Below are positions 1 to 8,439 of a stretch of 11,917 nt of DNA, one piece after another. The stretch spans positions 1 through 11,917 of the forward strand of contig JAXDRV010000064.1 in assembly GCA_034090805.1 (NCBI GenBank), given 5' to 3'. Positions within the stretch are counted from its first letter, which is position 1; the number at the start of each line of letters is the position of its first letter. The notes under the pieces were generated by a model. The model did not search any database and was not told where the DNA came from. It saw only the letters and a program-made list of their open reading frames with translations. The DNA is from Ornithomonoglobus_A sp034090805. Its GTDB lineage: Bacteria > Bacillota > Clostridia > UBA1381. The position numbers and the translations under genes were made by a program.

Positions 1-2761
1 CGTCCTGCACATAGAACTGAAACTCTATACCCTTAAATCCAAACAGCGAATATTTATATGCTGCCTTTGCAGCCGCACCGGAATGACTTTCATGGTCAAG
101 CGGATTTGCGCACCATGTAAATTTATCGTTATAATACGTATCTGTTGCCTCAAGATAATCATCTGACGGATTTCCGTTCGCACTCGCACCCGTGCAGGTA
201 TAATACGGAGCCTCGTATGCGTTGTTAAGTGCGGTATCGGCTGTCGGTGTAAGCTGTGAGAGATTTTGCGCATTTACAATGTAGTACAGTTTGCCGCCGC
301 TCATTGACGCATCCTTATCAACCGCTTTTCCCTCATAGTCCTTCATCTGCGAATTGCTGCCGACAGTATTTTTAAGCGCCTGCGGCAGACTGAAGCTCTC
401 ACCCGCAGGATTCCACAGAATCAAAAGCTTTTTACCGTCCGAATTAAAGCATACCGCCTTTATTCCGTCAATGTCATACTCGTTATCATACTTAAAATCC
501 TTGCCTGCAAGCTCAAAGAAATTATGCAGTATCACCGCGCCGCTGTAGGGTTGCAGTGACGGATACGCTCTGAACAGTCCGTATGCCGTGCCGCTGTTTA
601 AATCCGATATTACCTCGTTCTGCTTGTAAAGACTTCTGTCGCATATATCAAAATGTGCGCTGAACTCTACACCGTCTTTAAATTCTTTCATATAGCACAT
701 AAGGCTCATGAGGTTATTTACGTTAAAGTCCCGAAGTCTGTTTTCCGCGGTATTATACGAATAATAATAACCCTCGCTGTTCATTACCGGAATATCGTCT
801 AAGCCGTGGTGTTCAAGCACCCTCTTATACTGCGCGCTCATATCATACTTTCCGTGGAAGGAGAGCATTTCCATTGTGTTTTTATAGTTGGCATCATCAA
901 GCATGGCATTTAAAAACGATGTTCCGCTTACGCCGCCCAAGTGTCCGGCTGAAATAAACTTCAACTTCTTTTCCGGATCCGCCTCCCGTACTCCGCTGTA
1001 TGCCTTTTCGGTCATTGTCTTGTAATTCTCGGCAGTATCATACCAGAATGCTGTCTTGCTTTCACCGTAATACGGCTCGTTCCAGAACTCTATACCGTAT
1101 ATATCATCCTTATACCGCTCCGTGAAGTTTTTCATTGCGTACTTCGTCATTTCCGAATCATCGGGCTGATACAGATTTGCCGGATGCGCTCCGACAACAT
1201 TCCATGTACTCGATGACTGCCCCGATACCGCCCACGTCGGTGTAAAGATTATATTCGGTATGATTGTTTTAAATCCGACATCTTTAGCATTGCCTATCTG
1301 CTTATCCGGCATTGTCCAGTCAAAATCATTCTCATTCTTGTTGTACGCAACCTGAAACGCTCTTGAAAACTCGTACGCCGTTTTGCCCCAATTTATACTG
1401 TGTATTCTCACGCCCGAAAATCCAACAAAGTTTGCAAGAGCAAGATTTTCGGTGTTTGTACAGCCGTCTGAGATTAAAAACGCGTCGTTTCGCTCCGACA
1501 TCGGCTTTGTTGCACCGTCCGTCACAGCAAAGGAACTGCGTGTTACATAATATGCCTTCTGTTCGCTTCCGCTGTTTCCCGTATAACTGTCCTTTATAAG
1601 GGTTTGAGCGCCGTTTGCATCAATTCCGTAAAACTCAATCTCGTAATATCCCACATCATCCGGCGTAAAGCCGAAGCCGCTGTCAAGGACGGCACAGCTT
1701 AACATTTCTTTTGAAAATACAACATTTCCGTCAATATCGTATACAGTACCCTTGATCTTTTCAAACGGCAAAAGCACCTTATCCTCAAAAATGTATGTGA
1801 CGCGCTCGCCTTTTTGATACCATGCTCCGAATTTATCCGCTTTAATTTTTGAAAGTCCGTCCGTTGGGGCAAGCTCATCTACCGTCATTCTGAAATTATC
1901 AAAATATATTCTTTTTGTATCATCATCGGTATTTGCTCCCGAATCATCCGTTCCCAAAATAAGCGTGAAGCTGTCAAAATCATAGTCCCACAAGGCAGAG
2001 TCGCATATGTGCGCCGTAATATGCTGCCAATCTTCATTGGAATTGTCATATCCGAATACGTTTGCGCTTATAATACTCACATGAGAATTGTTTTTAAACA
2101 GCTGCAATTTTACGCTCGGTTTATCGGTAAATCCCGCATCGGCTTTTACATCAAAGCTGAAATCATATGAAAATCTGCCCTTAGGCGCATCAATGTTTCG
2201 GGTAATCCCGCCGTAGGCACTTTCATTGTTCTTGATATAAAACGAATAATTGCCGTCTTTTTTCACCTCGTCCGAAACGCCGAAGCCCAAATTGCCGTGC
2301 CCCAAGCTGTTCCATCTGTAATAGCCCCATCCTTTCGGGCAATATGTATTTTTTGATGAAATGTACGTCGGATTTTCAAAGTCCTCCGTGAATACAAAAT
2401 CACTGTCAAATTTATATTCATCATCATAAAGCCCGGCATTATTCTTCGGCATCATATTCTTATCCCATAAAAAAGCACATACCTTATCCGCATCAGAACG
2501 GGCAGGTAAATTTGTCTTATAATAAAAATACCCGTCCTCGCTGCCGATATCGTTTCCGACTGCCGAATCTGTCAATCGTCCGTCCGAATCATAAGCACCC
2601 ATATACATATTAAGGCCTTCATCGTCAGCTTTTGTAACAGCCGTATATCCGTTTTCCGTTTTATATACAAACGGTACCGATAAATCTGCCGCCAAACCCA
2701 CAGAATGCTGTGAGCTTAATACGGCAAGAATCAATGCAAAGGGCAATATTTTTCTTTTCAT
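1..2761 (-). CDS. Secreted multidomain glycoside hydrolase, clan GH-A (GH39-like), C-terminus beyond the window
   Basis: The frame is open from an ATG at 2761 to the window edge, giving 920 residues and no stop, so the gene is partial at its 3' end. An AGGAG at 2770-2774 lies 8 nt before the ATG. Residues 1-24 are a signal peptide. Residues about 27-108 form an Ig/Fn3-like unit ending in AFLWDKNMMP. Residues about 122-292 start FTEDFENP and end IYFDNFRMTV, as carbohydrate-binding modules of the CBM4/9 type do. A further Ig-like unit spans about 293-400. The barrel (about 410-735) shows GVRIHS, TPTWA, IEFWNEP (E562, predicted acid/base), SFHGKYD and VMNSEGYY (E663, predicted nucleophile). Residues about 740-835 are the beta-sandwich that follows many GH39-like barrels. 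From about 845 another domain begins that I cannot assign. The clan is well supported; the family and substrate are not. Any SLH anchor could lie in the missing part. Confidence 0.88.
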   Translation of the reverse strand, partial: MKRKILPFALILAVLSSQHSVGLAADLSVPFVYKTENGYTAVTKADDEGLNMYMGAYDSDGRLTDSAVGNDIGSEDGYFYYKTNLPARSDADKVCAFLWDKNMMPKNNAGLYDDEYKFDSDFVFTEDFENPTYISSKNTYCPKGWGYYRWNSLGHGNLGFGVSDEVKKDGNYSFYIKNNESAYGGITRNIDAPKGRFSYDFSFDVKADAGFTDKPSVKLQLFKNNSHVSIISANVFGYDNSNEDWQHITAHICDSALWDYDFDSFTLILGTDDSGANTDDDTKRIYFDNFRMTVDELAPTDGLSKIKADKFGAWYQKGERVTYIFEDKVLLPFEKIKGTVYDIDGNVVFSKEMLSCAVLDSGFGFTPDDVGYYEIEFYGIDANGAQTLIKDSYTGNSGSEQKAYYVTRSSFAVTDGATKPMSERNDAFLISDGCTNTENLALANFVGFSGVRIHSINWGKTAYEFSRAFQVAYNKNENDFDWTMPDKQIGNAKDVGFKTIIPNIIFTPTWAVSGQSSSTWNVVGAHPANLYQPDDSEMTKYAMKNFTERYKDDIYGIEFWNEPYYGESKTAFWYDTAENYKTMTEKAYSGVREADPEKKLKFISAGHLGGVSGTSFLNAMLDDANYKNTMEMLSFHGKYDMSAQYKRVLEHHGLDDIPVMNSEGYYYSYNTAENRLRDFNVNNLMSLMCYMKEFKDGVEFSAHFDICDRSLYKQNEVISDLNSGTAYGLFRAYPSLQPYSGAVILHNFFELAGKDFKYDNEYDIDGIKAVCFNSDGKKLLILWNPAGESFSLPQALKNTVGSNSQMKDYEGKAVDKDASMSGGKLYYIVNAQNLSQLTPTADTALNNAYEAPYYTCTGASANGNPSDDYLEATDTYYNDKFTWCANPLDHESHSGAAAKAAYKYSLFGFKGIEFQFYVQD

Positions 2762-2769
2762 TGCGTTTA

Positions 2770-2774
2770 CTCCT
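2770..2774 (-). promoter_or_regulatory. Ribosome binding site of the glycoside hydrolase gene
   Basis: AGGAG in the transcript, 8 nt before the ATG at 2761. It supports that start, which is followed directly by a normal signal peptide (MKRKILPFALILAVL). Confidence 0.8.
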
Positions 2775-2789
2775 ATTCAATAACGTGTT

Positions 2790-2832
2790 CAGCCGACTGC
2801 AAACTCGAGTAATTGAATTTTGCAATCGGCCG
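2790..2832 (-). repeat. Intergenic hairpin before the glycoside hydrolase gene
   Basis: Arms 2792-2803 and 2819-2830 pair over 12 bp around a 15-nt loop. Two further pairs extend the stem to 2790 and 2832. The two non-Watson-Crick positions (2797 with 2825, and 2791 with 2831) are G-U in the minus-strand transcript but C-A in the plus strand, so the fold fits the mRNA better than its complement. No U-run follows, so it is not an intrinsic terminator. It ends about 15 nt before the ribosome binding site of the hydrolase. It may be a processing or mRNA-stability element. Confidence 0.65.
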
Positions 2833-2842
2833 CAGACTGTAT

Positions 2843-2866
2843 GTTTTTCTTAATTTAAAGAAAAAC
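2843..2866. repeat. Second intergenic hairpin, after the SLH-like surface protein gene
   Basis: A perfect 9-bp inverted repeat, GTTTTTCTT at 2843-2851 and AAGAAAAAC at 2858-2866, with a 6-nt loop. It begins 17 nt past the stop codon at 2884. There is no poly-U tract after the stem in the transcript, so termination here is unlikely. Together with the hairpin at 2790-2832 it fills most of the 122-nt gap, which otherwise holds only the hydrolase ribosome binding site. Confidence 0.55.
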
Positions 2867-2883
2867 GCCGTAACAAATTTCAC

Positions 2884-5532
2884 TTACTGTTGATTTTTAA
2901 AAACAAACATTTGAGAAACAATACAATATGTTGTTCGTATAAGAATATTATCTGCCGCTTCTCCATAATCCTTATAGGTTTTTATGGCAGACGCATCAAC
3001 AGACTGCATATCATAACTGTCATACATTGTAAATTCCTTGCCGCTGTAATATACAGTTTCAAAGTCAGTCGGGCCGTCTACGTAGTATGTCACAATATAT
3101 TTACCCATATCCGCACTGTATTTGATGTCATATATCTTACCGAATACACACCGAAATTCTCTGTTATAGTCGAACTTTAGAACATGGTCATTTGTCGGCG
3201 TCAAACGCCATCCTGTGGGTGCGTTGCGATCCTCCATGCCGATGAGCCTGCTCATGCCGTTCACCTGACCTTTTGTATCAAAAGAAAACTGTACAACATC
3301 CCCTTTTGCAAGTGTATCCATGCCCGGTATGTTGTTCTTCTCATAAAGCGATGTGTTTACGAGATATTCGTATTCTCTGCCGTTGGAGGTGCATTGTATG
3401 CACTTTGTAATTTCATTTTGCTCGTCAACGGTTGTAAGGACTTTATCTACAACCCACAGCTGTTTTTCATAATCGGTCGATGCCTGTTCTCCGTCATTGT
3501 TTATATATACAAGGAAATCCAGTATAAAGGTATCGTTTCCCTCTGTATATAATTTAACAACATCGCTGTTATAGTATCTGTCGCCCTGTAATCTCTCCGC
3601 AGTATAGGCATCCGACAAATCCGAGGCGCAGTATATCAGCGTGCCGTACATAGGCAGAATATATGTATGCTCGATCTCATTTCTGTATGCGTTATCGGTC
3701 TTTGCATATAGTCTGCCTTTGGAATCATACCGTCCCGTTATTGTAATTTCCCTGAGTGAGGTTTTCGGATCTTCATTCAAACCCAAATACGGAGTATCTA
3801 TCTGCGTAATCTCATCTTCTGCATTGACAAGATAAAATATCGGCAGCGACGCTTTTCCCGAAACGTTGTTGTACTGATTTGAATTAAGTAAATCAACGGC
3901 TTTTTTCGCAGTGTTTGTTTCACCGTCAAGCTTAATCTTATCCTTTAACGCAAATGTTACGGAACGGCTTTTATTATAGTTTACATTATCAACTACCTTT
4001 ATAAATCCGTTCTCACCGCCATCATCCAAATATGCGCTTACGATATATCCCTTATTGATGCCGCTTGCGTCGTTATAATCTACGGCTCCGATACTTCCGA
4101 ACGGAGTAATATACCATAAATATGTTCTGCTGAAATCATTAAAGCTCACTCGCCCGTTAAGTATTTCCTTATTAAATCTGTATGTCACACCGCCGATTGT
4201 CACCTTATCTTCATCGAGTGATTCGGGCTTTCCCATAACGGTATTTTGCGAAATAACAGCATCTGCATACTTTCCGTCAAGAGTGGATTTATATGTTATA
4301 AGCATACCCTTTTTAACTTCGCTTATATCACAGCTTTTTCCGTCTGCCGATTTGAGTGTTGCACAGCCGTCAAAATCCAGCGTTATATATTTTTTTGCTA
4401 TATTTGAAGCATACACGTCATATCCCGCTGATGATTCGATTTTTGAACCCACAATAAAGCTCGACCAGTTTTCGATTGATATAACATCGTTTTTGCCGTT
4501 TCTTGATGCAATCACCGTAATTGCTCCGTCCGCAACGTTAAATATATTCTTCGTAAACTGACCTCCGGTTACATTTGAGCCGTTATATAATATAACCGCA
4601 TTGTCAAGCGTTACGGTCTTAATTGAACCCGATTTATAATATGTAATTTTATCACCGTCATAATCACAGTAATCCTCCGGGGAAATTACCGTTGTTTTAT
4701 TATATCTTTCTATCGGTCTCAGGCTTATTACCGTTCCGTCACCGTTTATAACAGCCTCTGTATAATAGCCTAAAAGCGAATACCTCTTATCCATATCGCA
4801 GAAATATTCTTTTCCGTCTATGGCTATCTTTTTTGCGCCTGCTTTTGAACCGTATATTGTTCCTCTCTCCGTTGCAGTGCATCTTCCCTCGGCAAATTCC
4901 AGCTCAAAACATTTTTTACCCAATGTATCTGTTTTTACGAGATTTTCAACAAATCCATTTGTATATTCCACCTCAAGACAAGGCATTTTCAGAGCATTGT
5001 ATATCATGATATACGCATCGTTTAACGAAAAATATCCGTCAGATATGTCAATGCTTTTGATGAGGTCTTTTTTGTCTATATACGTACTCCATTCACCGGG
5101 GTAGTCTTTTATGTATCTGTATCCCAATGCGGATGCTGTTGCTTTCATTGCAAATTCCGCATCTGCCTGCTCATCGGGATAAAATTTTTCACTATTATCA
5201 ATAATTGAATTGTAATATGCAAATGATATACTTCCGCCGTATTCATGCCCGGGATATACATCATCGTATGTTGTCTTATACTCCTGCGTGATTGTTTCTC
5301 CCTTAAGTAAAACACGTACAAGCATATCCGTATACTGCGCACGTGTAACCGGCTGTGAGTCATACACTGTTCCGTTTTCCGGTTTTGACGCTATGTTCAG
5401 TTCAAACAGTAAATCGGCAGCGCCGTCATCATTTTTCACCGGTGACGGCTGTGTTTCTTCCGCAAATCCGATTGTCATAAAAGACATTCCAATCGAAAAA
5501 GCAAGCAAAAGGGCTGTTAGTTTTTTTATCAT
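2884..5532 (-). CDS. Secreted beta-rich surface protein with divergent N-terminal SLH-like region
   Basis: 882 residues from the ATG at 5532. A TTG six bases upstream would add two residues, but the ribosome binding site at 5541-5546 is 8 nt from the ATG and only 2 nt from the TTG. Residues 1-24 are a signal peptide ending GFA. Residues about 38-183 look like three divergent SLH units. The first keeps VTRAQYTDMLVRVL (62-75), while the next two keep only the hydrophobic pattern. The rest, to residue 882, is predicted beta-strand rich. It has recurring units of the type hydrophobic strand, DG turn, hydrophobic strand, for example YYTEAVINGDGTVISL (256-271). I recognise no catalytic motif. It may bind glycan or act as a wall scaffold; function is unknown. 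The upstream SLH protein ends 15 nt before this ATG, so the two genes are surely co-transcribed. Related unnamed SLH-domain proteins are common in Clostridia. Confidence 0.85.
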   Translation of the reverse strand: MIKKLTALLLAFSIGMSFMTIGFAEETQPSPVKNDDGAADLLFELNIASKPENGTVYDSQPVTRAQYTDMLVRVLLKGETITQEYKTTYDDVYPGHEYGGSISFAYYNSIIDNSEKFYPDEQADAEFAMKATASALGYRYIKDYPGEWSTYIDKKDLIKSIDISDGYFSLNDAYIMIYNALKMPCLEVEYTNGFVENLVKTDTLGKKCFELEFAEGRCTATERGTIYGSKAGAKKIAIDGKEYFCDMDKRYSLLGYYTEAVINGDGTVISLRPIERYNKTTVISPEDYCDYDGDKITYYKSGSIKTVTLDNAVILYNGSNVTGGQFTKNIFNVADGAITVIASRNGKNDVISIENWSSFIVGSKIESSAGYDVYASNIAKKYITLDFDGCATLKSADGKSCDISEVKKGMLITYKSTLDGKYADAVISQNTVMGKPESLDEDKVTIGGVTYRFNKEILNGRVSFNDFSRTYLWYITPFGSIGAVDYNDASGINKGYIVSAYLDDGGENGFIKVVDNVNYNKSRSVTFALKDKIKLDGETNTAKKAVDLLNSNQYNNVSGKASLPIFYLVNAEDEITQIDTPYLGLNEDPKTSLREITITGRYDSKGRLYAKTDNAYRNEIEHTYILPMYGTLIYCASDLSDAYTAERLQGDRYYNSDVVKLYTEGNDTFILDFLVYINNDGEQASTDYEKQLWVVDKVLTTVDEQNEITKCIQCTSNGREYEYLVNTSLYEKNNIPGMDTLAKGDVVQFSFDTKGQVNGMSRLIGMEDRNAPTGWRLTPTNDHVLKFDYNREFRCVFGKIYDIKYSADMGKYIVTYYVDGPTDFETVYYSGKEFTMYDSYDMQSVDASAIKTYKDYGEAADNILIRTTYCIVSQMFVFKNQQ

Positions 5533-5540
5533 ATCCAAAT

Positions 5541-5546
5541 TCTCCT
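5541..5546 (-). promoter_or_regulatory. Ribosome binding site deciding the 5532 start
   Basis: AGGAGA in the transcript, placed directly after the stop codon of the preceding gene (TAA at 5548-5550). Its 8-nt spacing to the ATG at 5532 favours that codon over the TTG at 5538, which would be only 2 nt away. Confidence 0.75.
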
Positions 5547-5547
5547 T

Positions 5548-8373
5548 TTATTTTACTATCTCTGCCGAAACAAAAAATCTATACAAAATTGTTGCCGCTT
5601 CGGCTCTTGTAAGACTGTTCTGAGGATTAAATTTGCCGCTGTCCCCGTTTATAATTCCCGATGATGCCAGTTCTTTTACTGCATTCCTTGCATAATCCGA
5701 CACCCTGTCAGCATCGGAAAATTCCGTTTCTTCCGTCTTTTTAATGCTTAGCGAACGCCTGTCTGCGGCACGCTTAACCATCACCGCCGCCTGTTCACGT
5801 GTAATAAACATTCCCACGCCGAATGAATTTTCATTTACACCGTTTACAATGCCCGCTCTTACGGCAGCTCCGACTGCATTATAGAACCAATCATTTTCAT
5901 TTACATCGCTGAATTTAACGTCAGCCTCAACTCCCGTCATACGCAGTCCGGCTGTAAGCATCTTTACAAACTGTTCTCTTGTAACATTTGAATCCGGATC
6001 GAAAACATTCTCGGATATTCCGTTTATAATTCCTTCTTTTCTGAGCGACATGACAGCTTCATACGCCCAATGACCGTTCGGGAGATCGTCAAATTTCTTC
6101 TCGTCCTTAATTTCCGGCACAACCGTCGGTGTACTGATAATTCCCCCGGTCGCTCCGGTGGAATGGCCGCTTGATGATGAATTTGTACTGCCTCCGCCTC
6201 CGCCGCCTCCGTAAGACTGCTTTTCCGGATTTGCGATTGCGTAATTTAATGCACTGTATACATCCTCCATGGAATTTATCGTACCCTTAAGCTTTGCGTT
6301 AAATGTTTTCAGAATACCGCTTTTATTTGATGAGTTATTATATTGTGCAATTGCCTCTGCATCAAATCCGAATAGGTTATCCTTATCGTTTATAAATTCC
6401 GAAAGCTGCTCGTAATATGTGACATCCTTATGCTTAAGCGTGTAGATGGAATAAATCAGGTCGCCGTTGAAATTCTCCGTCAGCGGCTTGCCCATAAATC
6501 CTGTCAAAACAGCAGCCCTGCTCTCGTCCGTCATCTCATTTAAGCGTTTTACGGCGGTTGTATTGAATCTGCCGTTCTCAAAGTCTGCTGCCGCTTTCAG
6601 ATATTCCGCCAAAACATTTACATCCGCTGCATTAATAAACAGCAGCGATACCATATCATACGTTTGCATAAACTCGTTCAGCTCATCATTTCCCGCAAAA
6701 TCCTCATGAGCAATAACTGCGTCCGCAATCTCCGCTTTTACGCTGTCGGGCAGTCTTGTGTAAGCCTCTGTGTCTATGCCGAAAGCCGCTTTATAGGTAT
6801 CGATAAATTTCAGCATTTCACTCCTTTTTTCTTCTGCGGAAAGCGACGCATTATTTTTTATATCATCGTTACATTCCGTAAAATAATGACTGACATGAGA
6901 AAAATCATATGCTTTATATCCGTCCGCAGACGTATATACTATAAGCTTATACTTACCCGATGCCGCCTTTATTTTAAAATCAGCCAAATAGCTGCCGTCC
7001 TCTTTGCTGTATTCGGTTTCACCCACATACAATGCGTTTTTAAACGCATCGGCGGCTGTGTCATAGTTTCCCGGATAAACAGCGGCATATTTTACCGTAT
7101 TATCAAAATGAACATCATCAAATACTTTTGCGCCGTTAATTATCATATGTACTTTGTCAAAATTTTCTATACTTCCGTTAAAGGACAAGACTCCGTTTTC
7201 ATCTGTTGAATATTGGGCATCTTCTTCTGTTGCTTTGCAAAGAGGCAGCATATCATCAACCGACCGCCAAATATATGCCTTTGCATGGTCATATTCTCCC
7301 GTTTTGTCTACCGATACCGAAGCATCAATCCATGTAACCGCATCCGATACGCCTTTTGTTCTCTCTATTTCAGGCTGAACCGAATTTATCTTAAGCTGTC
7401 TGCCGTTATTTGCATAAGATGAAATTATAAGCACCGGCTCATGTCCTTTTCCGTTATACGGAGGATTGTATGCGTTTGCCAAAACGTCATTGGCAAACTT
7501 TGCCGATGCGGTAATTGTATCGGTGCTTTCATCAACGGTTATATCCTTGCATAAGAATATATCACGGTTTTCCGTAATATCATCTATGGCATAATCCGCA
7601 CCGTATCTGCGTACCGATGTCGACACAGTCGTGTCAAGCTTTGACAGCTTGTTTGAATTTGCCGCAGGATCGAATACCGCCGTATATGGACTGAACAGCT
7701 CCTCGCCGGTTTCCATATTTGTAATGCCCACCGTAACCTTATTTGTATAATAATTTATATTGATATAATATTTATACCATGCGTCCGCAGTTGTCCATGT
7801 ATTATATCCCTTCTGCATATTTGAATTGTCAAAGTCAACTCCGCCCAAGCCTATGCACAGGGAATTTTCTCTTTGACTGTTGCTGAGTCCCACGACCTTA
7901 AGGGCATAATTCCATGTCACGTCGTTTGTCATTCTTGCAGACATAAGCAGTTTATTGCTTATATCATCGGTACGCTTGCCCACCTTAAACATCATTGAGT
8001 AATTATAAACGCCGGAGGTTGCGCACAGGCTCTTTCCGCCGCTTTTAACGGCGAGATAATTCGAGCCGTCCCCGGTTACGGAGCTGTATTCATCCTTCGC
8101 CGTAAGCTTCAGATATGAATCTCCCTCCGGAGCGTCTTGGGTTTCGTTTGTAACATCAAAATATATTCTTGCTTTTGACAGTCCGCTTATAATATTTGTA
8201 CCGTCTATTGCTACCGCATCCCCCGTTGCTTCAGCTGCCGCAGCCCATTTTGAATCATCATATTTTACAATATATCTGCTGTTATCATCAGCGAATGCGG
8301 AAATACCCGCCAGGGATACCATCAGTCCCACGGATATACCGATACAAATAATTTTTTTCCCTATTTTTTTCAT
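5548..8373 (-). CDS. Secreted SLH-anchored protein with LamG-like and Ig-like domains
   Basis: 941 residues. Residues 1-28 are a signal peptide ending AFA. Residues about 30-275 look like a concanavalin/LamG-type beta-sandwich, judged from alternating strands and aromatic stretches such as WYKYYININYYTNKVTVGI (199-217). Residues about 277-383 form an Ig/Fn3-like unit ending AKAYIWRSVDDMLPLCK, and about 390-500 a second beta unit. Residues about 501-720 are mostly helical. A linker with seven glycines in a row (722-728) and many serines leads to three clear SLH domains at about 761-808, 821-868 and 885-932, carrying VTREQ, ITREQ and LTRAE. SLH domains bind secondary cell-wall polymer, so the protein should be displayed with its N-terminal part outward. 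I see no enzyme motif; binding of glycan by the LamG-like part is an inference. AGGAG at 8389-8393 is 15 nt before the ATG, a long spacing, but no better in-frame start exists. Confidence 0.87.
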   Translation of the reverse strand: MKKIGKKIICIGISVGLMVSLAGISAFADDNSRYIVKYDDSKWAAAAEATGDAVAIDGTNIISGLSKARIYFDVTNETQDAPEGDSYLKLTAKDEYSSVTGDGSNYLAVKSGGKSLCATSGVYNYSMMFKVGKRTDDISNKLLMSARMTNDVTWNYALKVVGLSNSQRENSLCIGLGGVDFDNSNMQKGYNTWTTADAWYKYYININYYTNKVTVGITNMETGEELFSPYTAVFDPAANSNKLSKLDTTVSTSVRRYGADYAIDDITENRDIFLCKDITVDESTDTITASAKFANDVLANAYNPPYNGKGHEPVLIISSYANNGRQLKINSVQPEIERTKGVSDAVTWIDASVSVDKTGEYDHAKAYIWRSVDDMLPLCKATEEDAQYSTDENGVLSFNGSIENFDKVHMIINGAKVFDDVHFDNTVKYAAVYPGNYDTAADAFKNALYVGETEYSKEDGSYLADFKIKAASGKYKLIVYTSADGYKAYDFSHVSHYFTECNDDIKNNASLSAEEKRSEMLKFIDTYKAAFGIDTEAYTRLPDSVKAEIADAVIAHEDFAGNDELNEFMQTYDMVSLLFINAADVNVLAEYLKAAADFENGRFNTTAVKRLNEMTDESRAAVLTGFMGKPLTENFNGDLIYSIYTLKHKDVTYYEQLSEFINDKDNLFGFDAEAIAQYNNSSNKSGILKTFNAKLKGTINSMEDVYSALNYAIANPEKQSYGGGGGGGSTNSSSSGHSTGATGGIISTPTVVPEIKDEKKFDDLPNGHWAYEAVMSLRKEGIINGISENVFDPDSNVTREQFVKMLTAGLRMTGVEADVKFSDVNENDWFYNAVGAAVRAGIVNGVNENSFGVGMFITREQAAVMVKRAADRRSLSIKKTEETEFSDADRVSDYARNAVKELASSGIINGDSGKFNPQNSLTRAEAATILYRFFVSAEIVK

Positions 8374-8439
8374 GATTACGACTGTAAACTCCTTTCATAA
8401 ATCCAAGCTTAAAAGAAAATTTAAAAATCCTCCGTCAAA

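Noticed and set aside
25..273. Minus-strand open frame of 82 codons rich in arginine and isoleucine.
   Set aside because: It overlaps the hydrolase coding sequence in another frame and shows the composition of a frame shadow.
2890..4561. Several plus-strand open frames of 60-120 codons opposite the SLH-like protein gene, and similar ones opposite other genes.
   Set aside because: They lie fully antisense to well-supported genes, have no ribosome binding sites that I can see, and encode peptides without recognisable domains.
7474..7498. Perfect 9-bp inverted repeat (GTTTGCCAA with TTGGCAAAC, 7-nt loop) inside the SLH protein gene.
   Set aside because: One such repeat is expected by chance in a window this long, it lies deep in a coding region, and it encodes a locally repetitive peptide (FANDVLANAYN).
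8288..8398. Small out-of-frame reading frame beginning with ATG at 8398 and overlapping the start of the SLH protein gene, plus an orphan GGAGGA at 8428-8433.
   Set aside because: GGAGGA is about 30 nt from this ATG, too far to serve it, and the peptide of about 36 codons is an out-of-frame reading of the downstream signal peptide region.
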